Positions 44,449 to 53,682 of a stretch of DNA of 64,000 nucleotides are shown here, piece after piece. The DNA is taken from assembly GCF_024211275.1 (NCBI RefSeq), contig NZ_JAMLDX010000002.1, forward strand, positions 1 to 64,000, written 5' to 3'. Position 1 is the stretch's first letter; each line of letters opens with the position of its first letter. A program made the translations under genes and the position numbers. A model generated the notes under the pieces. It was not told the DNA's origin. It made no database searches and saw nothing but the letters and a program-made list of their open reading frames with translations. This DNA comes from Sphingomonas tagetis. Lineage in GTDB: Bacteria; Pseudomonadota; Alphaproteobacteria; Sphingomonadales; Sphingomonadaceae.

Positions 44449-44522
44449 AATTATCTCTCCCCGGTTGAACGAACCGCATTTGCCGTTAGGAACCGCACGG
44501 CACAAGCCGGAGACGATGCGCG

Positions 44523-45977
44523 ATGACCAAGTCCATGCACCCGCGCTCCCGCAAGGTCCGCGTCCTCGCCACGCTCGGCCCGGCGAGCAACACGCCCGAG
44601 ATGATCGCCGCGCTCCACGCCGCCGGCGCCGATGCCTTCCGCATCAACATGAGCCATGGCGATCAGGCGTCGAAGATCCCGGTCATCCAAGCAATCCGCG
44701 CGCTCGAAAAGACCACCGGCCGCCCCAGCACGATCCTCGCCGACCTTCAGGGACCGAAACTCCGCGTCGGTAAGTTCGCCGGGGGCAAGGTGCAGCTCGA
44801 GACCGGCGCCACCTTCCGCCTCGACCGCGACACGGCGCCCGGCGACGCGACCCGCGTCGAGCTGCCCCACCGCGAGATTTTCGAGGCGGTGGCGGAAGGC
44901 GCGCGACTGCTGCTCGACGACGGCAAGATGGTGCTGCGCGTCACCCGCTATGGCATGGACTGGATCGAGACGCGCGTCGAGGTCGGCGGCACGCTCTCCA
45001 ACTCGAAGGGGCTCAACGTCCCCGACATGGTGCTCCCGCTCGCCGCGCTGACCGACAAGGACCGCAGCGACCTCGCCTTCGCGGTCGAGCAGAAGGTCGA
45101 CTGGATCGCCCTGTCCTTCGTCCAGCGCCCCGAGGATCTCGCCGAAGCGCGCCGGCTGATCGGCGGCGGCGCGGCATTGCTCGCCAAGATCGAGAAGCCG
45201 AGCGCCGTCACCCGGCTCGAAGAGATCATGGAAGCGTGCGACGGCGTGATGGTCGCGCGCGGCGACCTCGGCGTCGAACTGCCGCCGCAGAACGTGCCCC
45301 CGCTGCAGAAGCGAATCGTCGAGACCGCGCGCCGCATGGGCCGCCCGGTGATCGTCGCGACGCAGATGCTCGAATCGATGATCAGTTCGCCCTCGCCAAC
45401 CCGCGCTGAGGTGTCGGACGTCGCCACCGCGGTCTATGACGGCGCCGACGCGATCATGCTCTCGGCCGAAAGCGCGGCGGGCGACTGGCCGGTCGAATCG
45501 GTCACGATGATGAACGACATCGCCGATTCGGTCGAACGCGACCCCGCGCATGGCGACCGCGTCCACTTCACCGTCACCAAGCCCGATCCGACCACCGCCG
45601 ACGCGCTCGCCGAAGCGGCCAAGTCGATCGCCGCGACGGTCTCGGCGGTCGCGATCATCTGCTTCACCATGTCCGGCTCGACCGCGCGCCGCATCGCCCG
45701 CGAGCGCCCGGCGGTGCCGATCCTGGTGCTGACGCCCAAGACCGAGACCGCGCGCCGCATGGGCATCCTGTGGGGCACGCACGCGGTCCATACGCGCGAT
45801 GTCGACTCGTTCGAGGAGATGGTCGCCAAGGCCAAGCGCATGGCGCTGCGCCACGGCATCGCCAAGGCCGGCGACCGCGTCATCGTCTGCGCCGGTGTCC
45901 CCTTCGGCACGCCCGGCTCGACCAACGTCCTCCACGTCGTCCGCATCCTCGGCGACGAGCTCAAGGGCCGGGCCTAG
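44523..45977 (+). CDS. pyk: Pyruvate kinase
   Basis: A 484-residue glycolytic enzyme starting at ATG 44523. Conserved stretches are RVLATLGPASNTPEMIAALHAAGADAFRINMSHG, ILADLQGPKLRVG, LLAKIEKPSAVTRLEEIMEACDGVMVARGDLGVE, and PVIVATQMLESMISSPSPTRAEVSDVATAVYDGADAIMLSAESAAG. It makes pyruvate and ATP from phosphoenolpyruvate. Glu/Lys/Asp metal and substrate residues are intact. It is followed by the entericidin-like gene and may be cotranscribed with it. Confidence 0.97.
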   Translation: MTKSMHPRSRKVRVLATLGPASNTPEMIAALHAAGADAFRINMSHGDQASKIPVIQAIRALEKTTGRPSTILADLQGPKLRVGKFAGGKVQLETGATFRLDRDTAPGDATRVELPHREIFEAVAEGARLLLDDGKMVLRVTRYGMDWIETRVEVGGTLSNSKGLNVPDMVLPLAALTDKDRSDLAFAVEQKVDWIALSFVQRPEDLAEARRLIGGGAALLAKIEKPSAVTRLEEIMEACDGVMVARGDLGVELPPQNVPPLQKRIVETARRMGRPVIVATQMLESMISSPSPTRAEVSDVATAVYDGADAIMLSAESAAGDWPVESVTMMNDIADSVERDPAHGDRVHFTVTKPDPTTADALAEAAKSIAATVSAVAIICFTMSGSTARRIARERPAVPILVLTPKTETARRMGILWGTHAVHTRDVDSFEEMVAKAKRMALRHGIAKAGDRVIVCAGVPFGTPGSTNVLHVVRILGDELKGRA

Positions 45978-46047
45978 ACGCAACGCAGGCGGAACGATTA
46001 CGCTCGCTCGTGCATTTTAACGCCGACGACTCTCGATGGAGGAAGTG

Positions 46048-46176
46048 ATGCGTAAGCTTGTAGCCCTGGCGCTGGCGGGATTGGTCCTGTCGGCCTGCAA
46101 TACGATCGAAGGCGTCGGTAAGGACGTGAAGTCGGCGGGTGAAACCGTCGCCGACACCGCCGACGGCGCCAAATAA
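46048..46176 (+). CDS. Entericidin-like small lipoprotein (EcnA/B family)
   Basis: A 42-residue lipoprotein starting at ATG 46048 behind a strong GGAGGAAG. The signal peptide MRKLVALALAGLVLSAC has lipobox LSAC. The mature part NTIEGVGKDVKSAGETVADTADGAK is the entericidin pattern (NTxxGxGxDVxxAGxxV). Entericidins are antidote/toxin-like envelope lipoproteins expressed in stationary phase. It ends four bases before the convergent tatC stop. Confidence 0.9.
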   Translation: MRKLVALALAGLVLSACNTIEGVGKDVKSAGETVADTADGAK

Positions 46177-46180
46177 GTTC

Positions 46181-46960
46181 CTATTCCCCGGCGGCGGCTT
46201 CGGCCGCCGCGTCCTTGTCACGCCGCCGCCGCGTGAACCAGATCGCCACCAGCGACAGGAAATAAAGCCCGCACAAGGGTCCTGCGAGCAGCAGCTGCGA
46301 GCCGATATCCGGAGGCGTCAGCACCGCCGCGACCGCGAACGCCGCGACCACCGCATAGCGCCACGCCCCCTTCAACTGTTCATAGGTCACGACGCCCGCC
46401 CGCTCCAGCAGCATCAGCAGCACCGGCAGCAGGAACGAGATGCCGAAGGCGAACAGGAACTGCATCACGAAATCGAGATAATTGCCGACCGCGGGCAACG
46501 CTTCCTGCTTCACCCCGCCGCCAAGATCGCCCTCGAGCCCCAGCAGAAATTTGAGCGCCACCGGGATCGCGAAGAAATACGCCAACGCGCAGCCCATCGT
46601 AAACAGCACCGGCGTCGCCAGCAGGAATGGCAGCAACGCCCGCTTTTCCTTGCGGTACAGGCCCGGCGCGACGAACTGCCACAGCTGGTTGGCGATCACC
46701 GGGAACGAGACCATCATCGCCGCGAAGAAGGCGACCTTGATCTGCACCATGAAGGCTTCGAAGATCTGCGTGAAGATCAGCCGGTCCTGCCCCGCCGCCG
46801 CCAGCGGGTGAACCAGGAAACCGAAGATCGGCTTGGCGAAGTAGAAGGCGACCGCGAAGGTCAGCACCAACGACACCACGCAATAGAACAGCCGCCGCCG
46901 CAACTCGATCAGGTGATCGAGCAACGGCGCTTCGGTGCCGTCGAGTTCGTCGTCGCTCAC
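46181..46960 (-). CDS. tatC: Sec-independent protein translocase TatC
   Basis: A 259-residue protein starting at GTG 46960, whose GTGA overlaps the tatB stop. It has six membrane helices and the TatC motif HLIELRRRLFYCVVSL near the N-terminus, which recognises twin-arginine signals; FAVAFYFAKPIFGFLVHPL and FEAFMVQIKVAFFAAMMVSFPVIANQLWQFVAPGLYRKEKR follow. It is the receptor component of the Tat translocase. The operon order is tatA-tatB-tatC after scpAB. Confidence 0.97.
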   Translation of the reverse strand: MSDDELDGTEAPLLDHLIELRRRLFYCVVSLVLTFAVAFYFAKPIFGFLVHPLAAAGQDRLIFTQIFEAFMVQIKVAFFAAMMVSFPVIANQLWQFVAPGLYRKEKRALLPFLLATPVLFTMGCALAYFFAIPVALKFLLGLEGDLGGGVKQEALPAVGNYLDFVMQFLFAFGISFLLPVLLMLLERAGVVTYEQLKGAWRYAVVAAFAVAAVLTPPDIGSQLLLAGPLCGLYFLSLVAIWFTRRRRDKDAAAEAAAGE

Positions 46961-47373
46961 GATGCCGCCTTCTTAGCGCGCGGCTTGCGCTTCGGCTTGG
47001 GCGCCGGCTCGACATCGCCGCCGGGCTTCAACGCCGGCGGTTCGGTCATCACCGGCGGCATGTCCTCCGGTTCGACCATCGCCGGCTCGGCGCCTTCGGG
47101 ACTGGGGTCATAGACCGGCGCAGGCAGCGACTTCTCGGGCGGATAGTCGCGCATGATCCGCGCATTTTCTTCCGCCCATTTCTTTTCCATCTCGGCCAGT
47201 TCGGCCTCGCGCACCATATTGTCGAAACCGCTGCGGAACTGGCGCGCGACGCCACGCGCCTTGCCGACCCAATGGCCGACGAAGCGCATCGCTTTGGGCA
47301 GATCTTTCGGCCCGATCACCAGCAGCGCGACGATCGCCACCACCAGAAATTCGGGCGCATTGAAATCGAGCAT
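46957..47373 (-). CDS. tatB: Sec-independent protein translocase TatB
   Basis: A 138-residue protein: one N-terminal helix (FNAPEFLVVAIVALLVIGPKDLPKAMRFVG, with the conserved Glu and Gly-Pro hinge) followed by an amphipathic helix, and a Pro/Glu-rich tail ending KPKRKPRAKKAAS. It pairs with TatC to bind precursor proteins. It starts 47 bases after tatA, a gap that holds a hairpin. Confidence 0.95.
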   Translation of the reverse strand: MLDFNAPEFLVVAIVALLVIGPKDLPKAMRFVGHWVGKARGVARQFRSGFDNMVREAELAEMEKKWAEENARIMRDYPPEKSLPAPVYDPSPEGAEPAMVEPEDMPPVMTEPPALKPGGDVEPAPKPKRKPRAKKAAS

Positions 47374-47393
47374 CTATCGTGCGGCCCGGTCAG

Positions 47394-47412
47394 CCGCGGC
47401 GCGGGGCCGCGG
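47394..47412 (-). promoter_or_regulatory. Hairpin between tatA and tatB
   Basis: CCGCGGC (47394-47400) pairs with GCCGCGG (47406-47412) around a GCGGG loop in the 47-base gap. It lacks a T run. It could stabilise the upstream tatA mRNA or slow transcription, helping TatA outnumber TatB and TatC; this is inference. Confidence 0.4.
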
Positions 47413-47420
47413 CGCGAAAC

Positions 47421-47657
47421 TTACTGCTTGTCCGCCGGGCGCGCTTCGGTCTGCGCTTGCGGCTGCGGATCGGCGACTCGCTTGGCTTCGATCTCGGCGG
47501 GCTTGGCGGCCGTCTCTTCCTCTTCCGCCATGCCCTTCTTGAACTGCTTGATGCCCTTGGCGACGTCACCCATCATGTTCGAGAAGCGGCTGCCCCCGAA
47601 CAGAAGGATTACGAGAACACCGACGATCAGCCAGTGCATCAGACTCATGCTACCCAT
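47421..47657 (-). CDS. tatA: Sec-independent protein translocase TatA
   Basis: A 78-residue protein starting at ATG 47657 behind GGAGAG (a later ATG at 47648 is possible). [40 protein letters not shown] is the canonical TatA helix, hinge and amphipathic helix. The tail is acidic, then Ala/Gln-rich. It forms the variable-size conducting pore. It lies 28 bases after scpB. Confidence 0.96.
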   Translation of the reverse strand: MGSMSLMHWLIVGVLVILLFGGSRFSNMMGDVAKGIKQFKKGMAEEEETAAKPAEIEAKRVADPQPQAQTEARPADKQ

Positions 47658-47685
47658 CGGAACTCTCCGTTGATTCCGCGCTCAT

Positions 47686-48279
47686 CTAGTCGTCTTCGTG
47701 CGCACTTTCCATGACTTCCTCACCAGAATGCGCCGCCTCGAACGCCAAATCGACGGGGTCGAGCAGCCCGGCGGCCCGCAGATCGTCGATACCGGGCAAG
47801 TCGCGGCGGCTGGCGAGGCCGAAATGGGTGAGGAATTCGCCCGTCGTCGCGAACGTCAGCGGCCGTCCCGGCACCTCGCGACGGCCTGCGGGGCGGATCC
47901 AGCCAGCCTCCATCAGCACGTCGAGCGTACCCTTGCTGATCTGCACCCCGCGGATCGATTCGATCTCGGCGCGAGTCACCGGCTCGTGATAGGCGATGAT
48001 CGCCAGCGTCTCGATCCCGGCGCGGCTGAGCTTGCGGCTGTCCTCGCGGTCGCGGCGCAGGAAATTGGCGAGGTCGGCAGCGGTCTGGAAATGCCAGCGC
48101 CCGCCGCGCTCGACCAGTTCGATCCCGCGCCCGGCATAATGTTCGGCCAGCGCCTCCAGCGCCGCCGGGACATCGGCCTCCGCACCGACATAGGCGCGGA
48201 GATCGGCGAGCGTCAGCGGCTGGTCCGCCGCGAATAATACCGCCTCGACCGCGCGCATCGTTTCGTCGGGCAGCGTCAT
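47686..48279 (-). CDS. scpB: SMC-Scp complex subunit ScpB
   Basis: A 197-residue winged-helix kleisin-interacting protein. EAVLFAADQPLTLADLRAYVG starts the first winged helix, and SRAGIETLAIIAYHEPVTRAEIESIRGVQISKGTLDVLMEAGWI is the second, diagnostic one. With ScpA and SMC it organises and segregates the chromosome. Its ATG overlaps the scpA stop (ATGA). It ends acidic (VMESAHEDD). Confidence 0.96.
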   Translation of the reverse strand: MTLPDETMRAVEAVLFAADQPLTLADLRAYVGAEADVPAALEALAEHYAGRGIELVERGGRWHFQTAADLANFLRRDREDSRKLSRAGIETLAIIAYHEPVTRAEIESIRGVQISKGTLDVLMEAGWIRPAGRREVPGRPLTFATTGEFLTHFGLASRRDLPGIDDLRAAGLLDPVDLAFEAAHSGEEVMESAHEDD

Positions 48280-49010
48280 GCCTCGGCAGCCTTGAGGTAG
48301 AGCGGCGCGAACGCCGATTTCTGGCGAAGCTCGACCCGTCCCTGCCGCGCGAGCTCGAGCGCGGCGACGAAGGACGAGGCCAGCGCCGACCTGCGGTACA
48401 GCCCCTCGGCCTCGACCGGCAGGAAGCTCTCGATCGTCGACCAGTCGATCCGCTCGCCGACCAGCGCCGAAACCCGCGAAATCGCGTCCTCCAGCGTCAT
48501 CACCGGCCGCACGGCGACGATGTGCATCACCGGGCGCGTGCGCGCGCTGATCTGGCCATAGGCGGCGATCAGATCGTAGATCTCCGCCGCGTAGCGCGAC
48601 TTGCGCACCACCCGCAGCCCCTCGGGCGCCCCGCGCGGGAAGACGTCGCGGCCCATCCGGTCGCGCGCCACCAGCCGCGCCCCGGCGTCACGCATCGCGT
48701 TCAATCGTTCGAGGCGCAGCTGGAGCCGCAGCGCCAGTTCCTCGGGACTCGGCTCGATCTCCGGATCGCGCGGCAGTAACAGCGCCGATTTGAGATAGGC
48801 GAGCCACGCCGCCATCACGAGATAGTCGGCGGCGACCTCGAGCTTCAGCTCGCGCGCTTCGTTCACATAGGTGAGATACTGGTCGACCAGTTGCAGGATC
48901 GAGAGCTGGCGCAGATCGACCTTCTGGTTGCGCGCGAGCGCCAGCAACAGATCGAGCGGCCCTTCCCAGCCGTCGATATCGATCGTGAGGGTTTCGCTGT
49001 CGGCGGTCAT
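48276..49010 (-). CDS. scpA: Segregation and condensation protein A (kleisin)
   Basis: A 244-residue kleisin. The N-terminal WEGPLDLLLALARNQKVDLRQLSILQLVDQYLTYV is the ScpA signature that contacts the SMC neck; VAADYLVMAAWLAYLKSALLLP follows, and the C-terminal winged helix (VAALELARQGRVELRQKSAFAPLYL) contacts the SMC head. It begins downstream of a palindromic repeat that separates it from nagZ. Confidence 0.96.
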   Translation of the reverse strand: MTADSETLTIDIDGWEGPLDLLLALARNQKVDLRQLSILQLVDQYLTYVNEARELKLEVAADYLVMAAWLAYLKSALLLPRDPEIEPSPEELALRLQLRLERLNAMRDAGARLVARDRMGRDVFPRGAPEGLRVVRKSRYAAEIYDLIAAYGQISARTRPVMHIVAVRPVMTLEDAISRVSALVGERIDWSTIESFLPVEAEGLYRRSALASSFVAALELARQGRVELRQKSAFAPLYLKAAEA

Positions 49011-49019
49011 GAAACAGCC

Positions 49020-49125
49020 GTCACCCGGGTCTTGTGCCGGGGTCCATCAAGCCGCCCTCGATGCCGCATCGCCTCCATCGGCACAGCTTGCGGCACGGTG
49101 GACGCCGGCACAAGGCCGGGGTGAC
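49020..49125. repeat. Palindromic intergenic repeat, CCCCGGC family, copy 2
   Basis: Inverted arms near 49020-49047 (gtcacccgggtcttgtgccgggg) and 49098-49125 (gccggcacaaggccggggtgac) match the repeat at 26210-26316 in sequence and size, with a few mismatches between arms. The unit fills most of the nagZ-scpA gap, on the promoter side of scpA. Confidence 0.75.
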
Positions 49126-49134
49126 GAAATTGGA

Positions 49135-50136
49135 TCAGACGAGAGCCAGCAGCTCGTCGCGCTTGGCGATCAGTGCGGTCATCTCGCCGGGTTCAGGCCT
49201 GATGCTGGCCATCGCCCGTTCGAGCCGTGCCAGCGTCTGCGGCGGCGCATCGCCCAGCCGTCCGGCGATATCCTCCATCTCCGGCATCCTCGCCCAGCAG
49301 TCGAGCGCGACGTCGCAGCCCGCCGCGACCGCCGCCGCCGCCTTCTCGCCGGCGCTGCCCGACAGCGCCTTCATGTCGATATCGTCGGTCATCAGCAGCC
49401 CGTCGAAACCGATGCGGCCGCGGATCACCTCCGAAATCACCGCCGGCGAGAGCGTGGCGGGGTTCTCAGCATCCCACGCCTTGAACACGACATGGCAGGT
49501 CATCCCCATCGGCGCATCGCTGAGCGTCCGGAACGGCTCGATATCGCGCTCCAGCTCGGCATCCGACGCGGCGACCACAGGCAATTCGTAATGGCTGTCG
49601 ACCACGCCGCGGCCATGGCCGGGCATGTGCTTGATCACGCCGACAACCCCGCCTTTGGCCAGCCCGTCGAGCATCACCCGGCCAAGCGCGGCGACCCGCA
49701 TCGGGTCGCTGCCGAAGGTACGCTCGCCCACCGCGGCCGTCGTCTCGGGCTGGCGCACGTCGAGCAAAGGCGCGCAGTTCACGTTGACGCCGACGTCGGC
49801 CAGCATCAGCGCCAGCGCCTGCGCATTCGCGCGCACCGCCTCGATCGCCGAGGACGGCGCTAGATCGTAGAGCTTGTCGAAGGCGGGGCCTGCCGGAAAT
49901 GGGGGCCATTCGGGCGGCTTCATCCGCGCGACGCGGCCGCCCTCCTGATCGATCAGGATCGGCAGATCATCGCGGCCGGACAGCTCACGCAGACTGTCGG
50001 TGAGCGCGCGCATCTGGCCGCGGTCGACGCAATTGCGACCGAACAGGATATAGCCGAGCGGGTCCGCCTCGCGGAAGAAATCGCGTTCGTCGGGCGTGAG
50101 AACCGGGCCGGACAGGCCGAAGATGACGGGCTTCAT
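49135..50136 (-). CDS. nagZ: Beta-N-acetylhexosaminidase NagZ (GH3)
   Basis: A 333-residue cytoplasmic enzyme without a signal peptide. LPILIDQEGGRVARMKPPEWPPFP and GVIKHMPGHGRGVVDSHYELPVV hold the KH(F/M)PGHG loop with the acid/base His, and LLMTDDIDMKALSG has the nucleophile Asp. It removes GlcNAc from 1,6-anhydro-muropeptides in peptidoglycan recycling, which in many bacteria sets the level of AmpC-inducing muropeptides. It is 38 bases after the SPOR gene. Confidence 0.96.
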   Translation of the reverse strand: MKPVIFGLSGPVLTPDERDFFREADPLGYILFGRNCVDRGQMRALTDSLRELSGRDDLPILIDQEGGRVARMKPPEWPPFPAGPAFDKLYDLAPSSAIEAVRANAQALALMLADVGVNVNCAPLLDVRQPETTAAVGERTFGSDPMRVAALGRVMLDGLAKGGVVGVIKHMPGHGRGVVDSHYELPVVAASDAELERDIEPFRTLSDAPMGMTCHVVFKAWDAENPATLSPAVISEVIRGRIGFDGLLMTDDIDMKALSGSAGEKAAAAVAAGCDVALDCWARMPEMEDIAGRLGDAPPQTLARLERAMASIRPEPGEMTALIAKRDELLALV

Positions 50137-50174
50137 GCCCCCCGTCTAACGATCCCGCCGGACCCCGGAAAGAC

Positions 50175-50894
50175 CTAGCTGGCCGCCAGGAAGCACGCCT
50201 CGCCCGCCGCCTTGAGCTTTCCGCACAGCTCGCGCGCCTGGCCGTTGCTGCCGGCGTTGACGCGCAGGCGATAGACGGTCTTGCTGTTGACGTCCGCCTT
50301 CTCGATCGATTTGCCGAGCGGCGCGACATAGTTGAAGCGCTTCGACAGCCGCGCCCAGGCGGTGTTCGCTTCCGCCTCATTGGGGAAGGCGCCGAGCTGG
50401 ATCACCGAGCTGTTCGCCGAGGCGCCCGGCGATTTCTGCGCGGGCGCGGTCGCGCGGTCGATCGCCGACGGCACCGCCGCGGTGACGCGGCTGGCGCCCG
50501 TGACGGGCTTCTGAGCGGCCTTGGGCGCGGCCTTGCCGGACACCGGCGTTTCCGGCGTCGCGCCGACATCGACCGAGCCGTTGGTGGTTGCGCCCTCGCT
50601 GGCGGCGAACACGGTGTCGCCCGCGCCATCGACCTTCATCCCGCCGGGATCGTCCGGCTTGACCTTGTAATCGCCTTCCTGCGCATTGATCAGCGCGCCG
50701 GTGCCCTGACCGCCGCTGCCGCGCTGAAGCAGCCACCAGCCGCCGAGCACCGCCGCGAGGATCGCCAGCCCAAGCGCGACCAGCGCCACGGCGCGCAACG
50801 GCGAGGGACGCTCCTCATAATCCTCGTCCGCCGTCTCCAGCCAGGGCAGCCGGTCCTCGCCGATATCTTCGTCCGCTGTCGCTTCCGCCGTCAT
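50175..50894 (-). CDS. SPOR-domain membrane protein
   Basis: A 239-residue protein starting at ATG 50894, sharing one base with the argS stop. A cytoplasmic acidic N-terminus (residues 1-35) precedes one helix (AVALVALGLAILAAVLGGWWLL), a Pro/Ala/Thr linker of about 100 residues, and a C-terminal SPOR domain (SSVIQLGAFPNEAEANTAWARL...YRLRVNAGSNGQARELCGKLKAAGEACFL). SPOR domains bind denuded glycan strands at the septum, so a cell-division role is likely. Position between argS and nagZ is conserved in alphaproteobacteria. Confidence 0.92.
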   Translation of the reverse strand: MTAEATADEDIGEDRLPWLETADEDYEERPSPLRAVALVALGLAILAAVLGGWWLLQRGSGGQGTGALINAQEGDYKVKPDDPGGMKVDGAGDTVFAASEGATTNGSVDVGATPETPVSGKAAPKAAQKPVTGASRVTAAVPSAIDRATAPAQKSPGASANSSVIQLGAFPNEAEANTAWARLSKRFNYVAPLGKSIEKADVNSKTVYRLRVNAGSNGQARELCGKLKAAGEACFLAAS

Positions 50895-52621
50895 CAGTTC
50901 AGCTCCTGAACCGCCTCCACGCCCATGATGGCGAGGCCGTTGCGGATAACCTGCCCGATCGCGTCGGCGAGGAAAAGCCGTGCGCAGGTGGCCGGGATAT
51001 TGTCGGGCAGCAGGAAGCGGCGCGACGGATCGTCGTTGCCCATGTTCCACAGCGCATGAAATTCCGCTGCCAAGTCATAGAGATAAAAGGCGATCCGATG
51101 CGGCTCGCGCGCCGCCGCGGCGCCCTCGACGGTGCGCGGATATTGCGCCGCGAGCTTGACCAGCGCCAGTTCGCGTGTGTCGAGCTGGGACAGGTCGGGC
51201 GTGCCGCATGCGATGTTCGCCTCGGCCGCGCGGCGGTGGAGCGACGCGACTCGGGCATGGGCGTACTGGACGTAGAAGACGGGGTTGTCCTTCGACGCCT
51301 CGACCACCTTGGCGAAGTCGAAGTCCATCTGGGCATCGGCCTTGCGGGTCAGCATGGTGAAGCGCACGACATCCCTGCCGACTTCATTCACGACATCAGC
51401 AAGCGTCACGAAGTTACCGGAACGCTTGGACATTTTGACCGGTTCGCCCGCCCGCAACAGGCGCACCATCTGCACCAGCTTGACGTCGAAGCGAGTCTTG
51501 CCGCCGGTCAGCGCGGCGACCGCGGCGGTGATCCGCTTGACCGTGCCGGCATGGTCGGCGCCCCAGATGTCGATCAGCTGGTCGGCGGCTTGCGCCTTCT
51601 GGAAGTGATAGGCCATGTCGGCGCCGAAATAGGTCCATTGCCCGTTCGACTTCTTGATCGGGCGGTCCTGATCGTCGCCGAACTTGCTCGAGCGGAACAG
51701 CGGCAGCTCGACCGGCTCCCAATCGTCGGGCAGCTCGCCCTTGGGCGCTTCGAGCACGCCGTCATAGACCAGGTCGTGCTCGCGCAGCCAGGCTTCGGCG
51801 ATTTCCGGCTTGCCCGCCGCCTGCAGCTCCGCCTCGGACGAGAACAGGTCGTGATGGATGCCGAGCAGGGCGAGATCGGTCTTGATCATGACCAGCATGT
51901 CGGCGACCGCTTCCTTGCGGAACAGCGCGAGCCAGTCGCGCTCGGGCTTGTCGACGAAGGCATCGCCATGCTCGCGCGCGAGCCGCTCGCCGACGGGCTT
52001 GAGATAGTCGCCCGGGTAGAGCCCCTCGGGAATCTCGCCGATGTCGTGCCCGAGCGCCTCGCGGTAGCGCAGATGCGCCGAGCGGGCGAGGACGTCGACC
52101 TGCCCCCCTGCGTCGTTGACATAATATTCGCGCACGACCTTGTTTCCGACCGCCTCAAGCAGGGTGGCGAGCGCGTCGCCGACCACCGCGCCGCGGCAAT
52201 GGCCCATATGCATCGGGCCGGTCGGGTTGGCCGAGACATATTCGACATTGACGGTGACGCCCGCACCGCCGTCGGTGCGGCCATAGTCGCCGGCGGCAAG
52301 GTTGATCGCCTGAAGCTCGTCGCGCCAGGTGTCGTCGGTCAGTGTCAGGTTGATGAAGCCGGGGCCGGCGACCGAGACCGAGGCGACCTCGTCGAGCTTT
52401 TCCAGCTCGGCGGCGATCTTCTCGGCCAGCGCGCGCGGGTTGGTGCCGGCGGGCTTGGCCAGCACCATCGCGGCGTTGGTGGCGAGGTCGCCATGCGTCA
52501 CGTCACGCGGCGGCTCGACCGTGACCGCGCGTCGCTCCAGCCCCGCAGGCAGGTCGCCCGCGGCGACCAGCGCATCGAGCGCGGCATTCAGATGAGCGGC
52601 GAAACGGAGGTAGAGCGTCAT
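50894..52621 (-). CDS. argS: Arginyl-tRNA synthetase
   Basis: A 575-residue class I synthetase starting at ATG 52621. An Add-1 domain at the N-terminus is followed by [26 protein letters not shown] (HIGH-type motif as HMGH) and the anticodon-binding C-terminus ending [32 protein letters not shown] ([18 protein letters not shown]) is the KMSKS-type motif. It charges tRNA-Arg. It heads the argS-SPOR-nagZ-scpAB-tatABC run. Confidence 0.97.
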   Translation of the reverse strand: MTLYLRFAAHLNAALDALVAAGDLPAGLERRAVTVEPPRDVTHGDLATNAAMVLAKPAGTNPRALAEKIAAELEKLDEVASVSVAGPGFINLTLTDDTWRDELQAINLAAGDYGRTDGGAGVTVNVEYVSANPTGPMHMGHCRGAVVGDALATLLEAVGNKVVREYYVNDAGGQVDVLARSAHLRYREALGHDIGEIPEGLYPGDYLKPVGERLAREHGDAFVDKPERDWLALFRKEAVADMLVMIKTDLALLGIHHDLFSSEAELQAAGKPEIAEAWLREHDLVYDGVLEAPKGELPDDWEPVELPLFRSSKFGDDQDRPIKKSNGQWTYFGADMAYHFQKAQAADQLIDIWGADHAGTVKRITAAVAALTGGKTRFDVKLVQMVRLLRAGEPVKMSKRSGNFVTLADVVNEVGRDVVRFTMLTRKADAQMDFDFAKVVEASKDNPVFYVQYAHARVASLHRRAAEANIACGTPDLSQLDTRELALVKLAAQYPRTVEGAAAAREPHRIAFYLYDLAAEFHALWNMGNDDPSRRFLLPDNIPATCARLFLADAIGQVIRNGLAIMGVEAVQELN

Positions 52622-52676
52622 TTCACGGTCCGATGGTTGGCGAAGCGCGCGCCTCTAGCGCACCCGCGCGCTCACG

Positions 52677-53594
52677 TCACGCGGTGACGCGTCGCCGCCG
52701 GGCGGTGATCGTGCCGTGGATCGCCACGATGGCAAGGCCGGTCCAGATCAGCGCAAAGCAGATCGCATGCGCCGCCGTCATCGCCTCACCGAAGAAGGTG
52801 ATCGCCGAGATGAAGCCCATGGTCGGCGCGATATATTGCAGCAGCCCCAGCGTCGAATAGGGCAGCCGCCGCGCCGCGCCCGCGAACAGCAGCAGCGGCG
52901 TGGCGGTGATCACGCCAGATGCGATCAGCGTCGCCGTCACGCCCGGCTCGGCTCCGAACGACAGCCCCGCCGCGCCTGACAGCCAAACGAGATAGATCGC
53001 GGCGAACGGGGTGAGGATCGCCGTCTCGATCGCCAGTCCTTCGAGCGCGCCGACCGGGGCGACCTTTCGCACCAGCCCGTAGAAGCCGAAACTGAAGGCA
53101 AGCGCGAGGCTGATCCAGATGCCCTGCCCCGCGCCATAGGCGAGCACGGCGACGCCGGCCACCGCCAGCGCCACCGCGACCATCTGCGGCCAGCCGAGCC
53201 GTTCGCGCAACAGCACGACGCCGAGCAGCACGTTGACCAGCGGATTGAGGAAATAGCCGAGGCTCGATTCGAGCACGTGATGATGCTGGATCGCCCAGAT
53301 GAACACCAGCCAGTTGATCGAGATCAGCGCGGAACTCGCCGCCAGCAGCGCCATCGCGCGCCGGCTGCGCAACGCCGCGATCAGGGCCGGCGCGCGGCGC
53401 AGCGCGAGCGTCACAACCGCGAGCAGCCCGAGCGACCACAGCACGCGCATCGCTACGACCTCGCCCGCGTCGACGCCGGACAGCAGCCAGAAGAACAGCG
53501 GCAGCACGCCCCACAGGGCATAGGCGCCGAGTCCCTGGATCAGCCCGGTGCGGTCGAGACGCTCGGGCGCTGCGGGGGGATCGGCGCGGGCCAT
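52677..53594 (-). CDS. rarD: RarD-type EamA transporter
   Basis: A 305-residue protein with ten membrane helices, starting at ATG 53594. GAYALWGVLPLFFWLLSGVDAGEVVAMRVLWSL and NWLVFIWAIQHHHVLESSLGYFLNPLVNVLLGVVLLRERL are the RarD hallmarks. The C-terminal half has LPYSTLGLLQYIAPTMGFISAI. RarD is a DMT-superfamily permease linked to chloramphenicol sensitivity in the older literature; its natural substrate is unknown. It has a 55-bp gap to argS. Confidence 0.94.
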   Translation of the reverse strand: MARADPPAAPERLDRTGLIQGLGAYALWGVLPLFFWLLSGVDAGEVVAMRVLWSLGLLAVVTLALRRAPALIAALRSRRAMALLAASSALISINWLVFIWAIQHHHVLESSLGYFLNPLVNVLLGVVLLRERLGWPQMVAVALAVAGVAVLAYGAGQGIWISLALAFSFGFYGLVRKVAPVGALEGLAIETAILTPFAAIYLVWLSGAAGLSFGAEPGVTATLIASGVITATPLLLFAGAARRLPYSTLGLLQYIAPTMGFISAITFFGEAMTAAHAICFALIWTGLAIVAIHGTITARRRRVTA

Positions 53595-53682
53595 GCCGGG
53601 CAAATAGGGTCGATGCTGCGGCGCAACAAGGTAAGCCGCCTATCGCGCCGCGAAGCAAAGCTGTCGCCGATGAAACTTCCGC

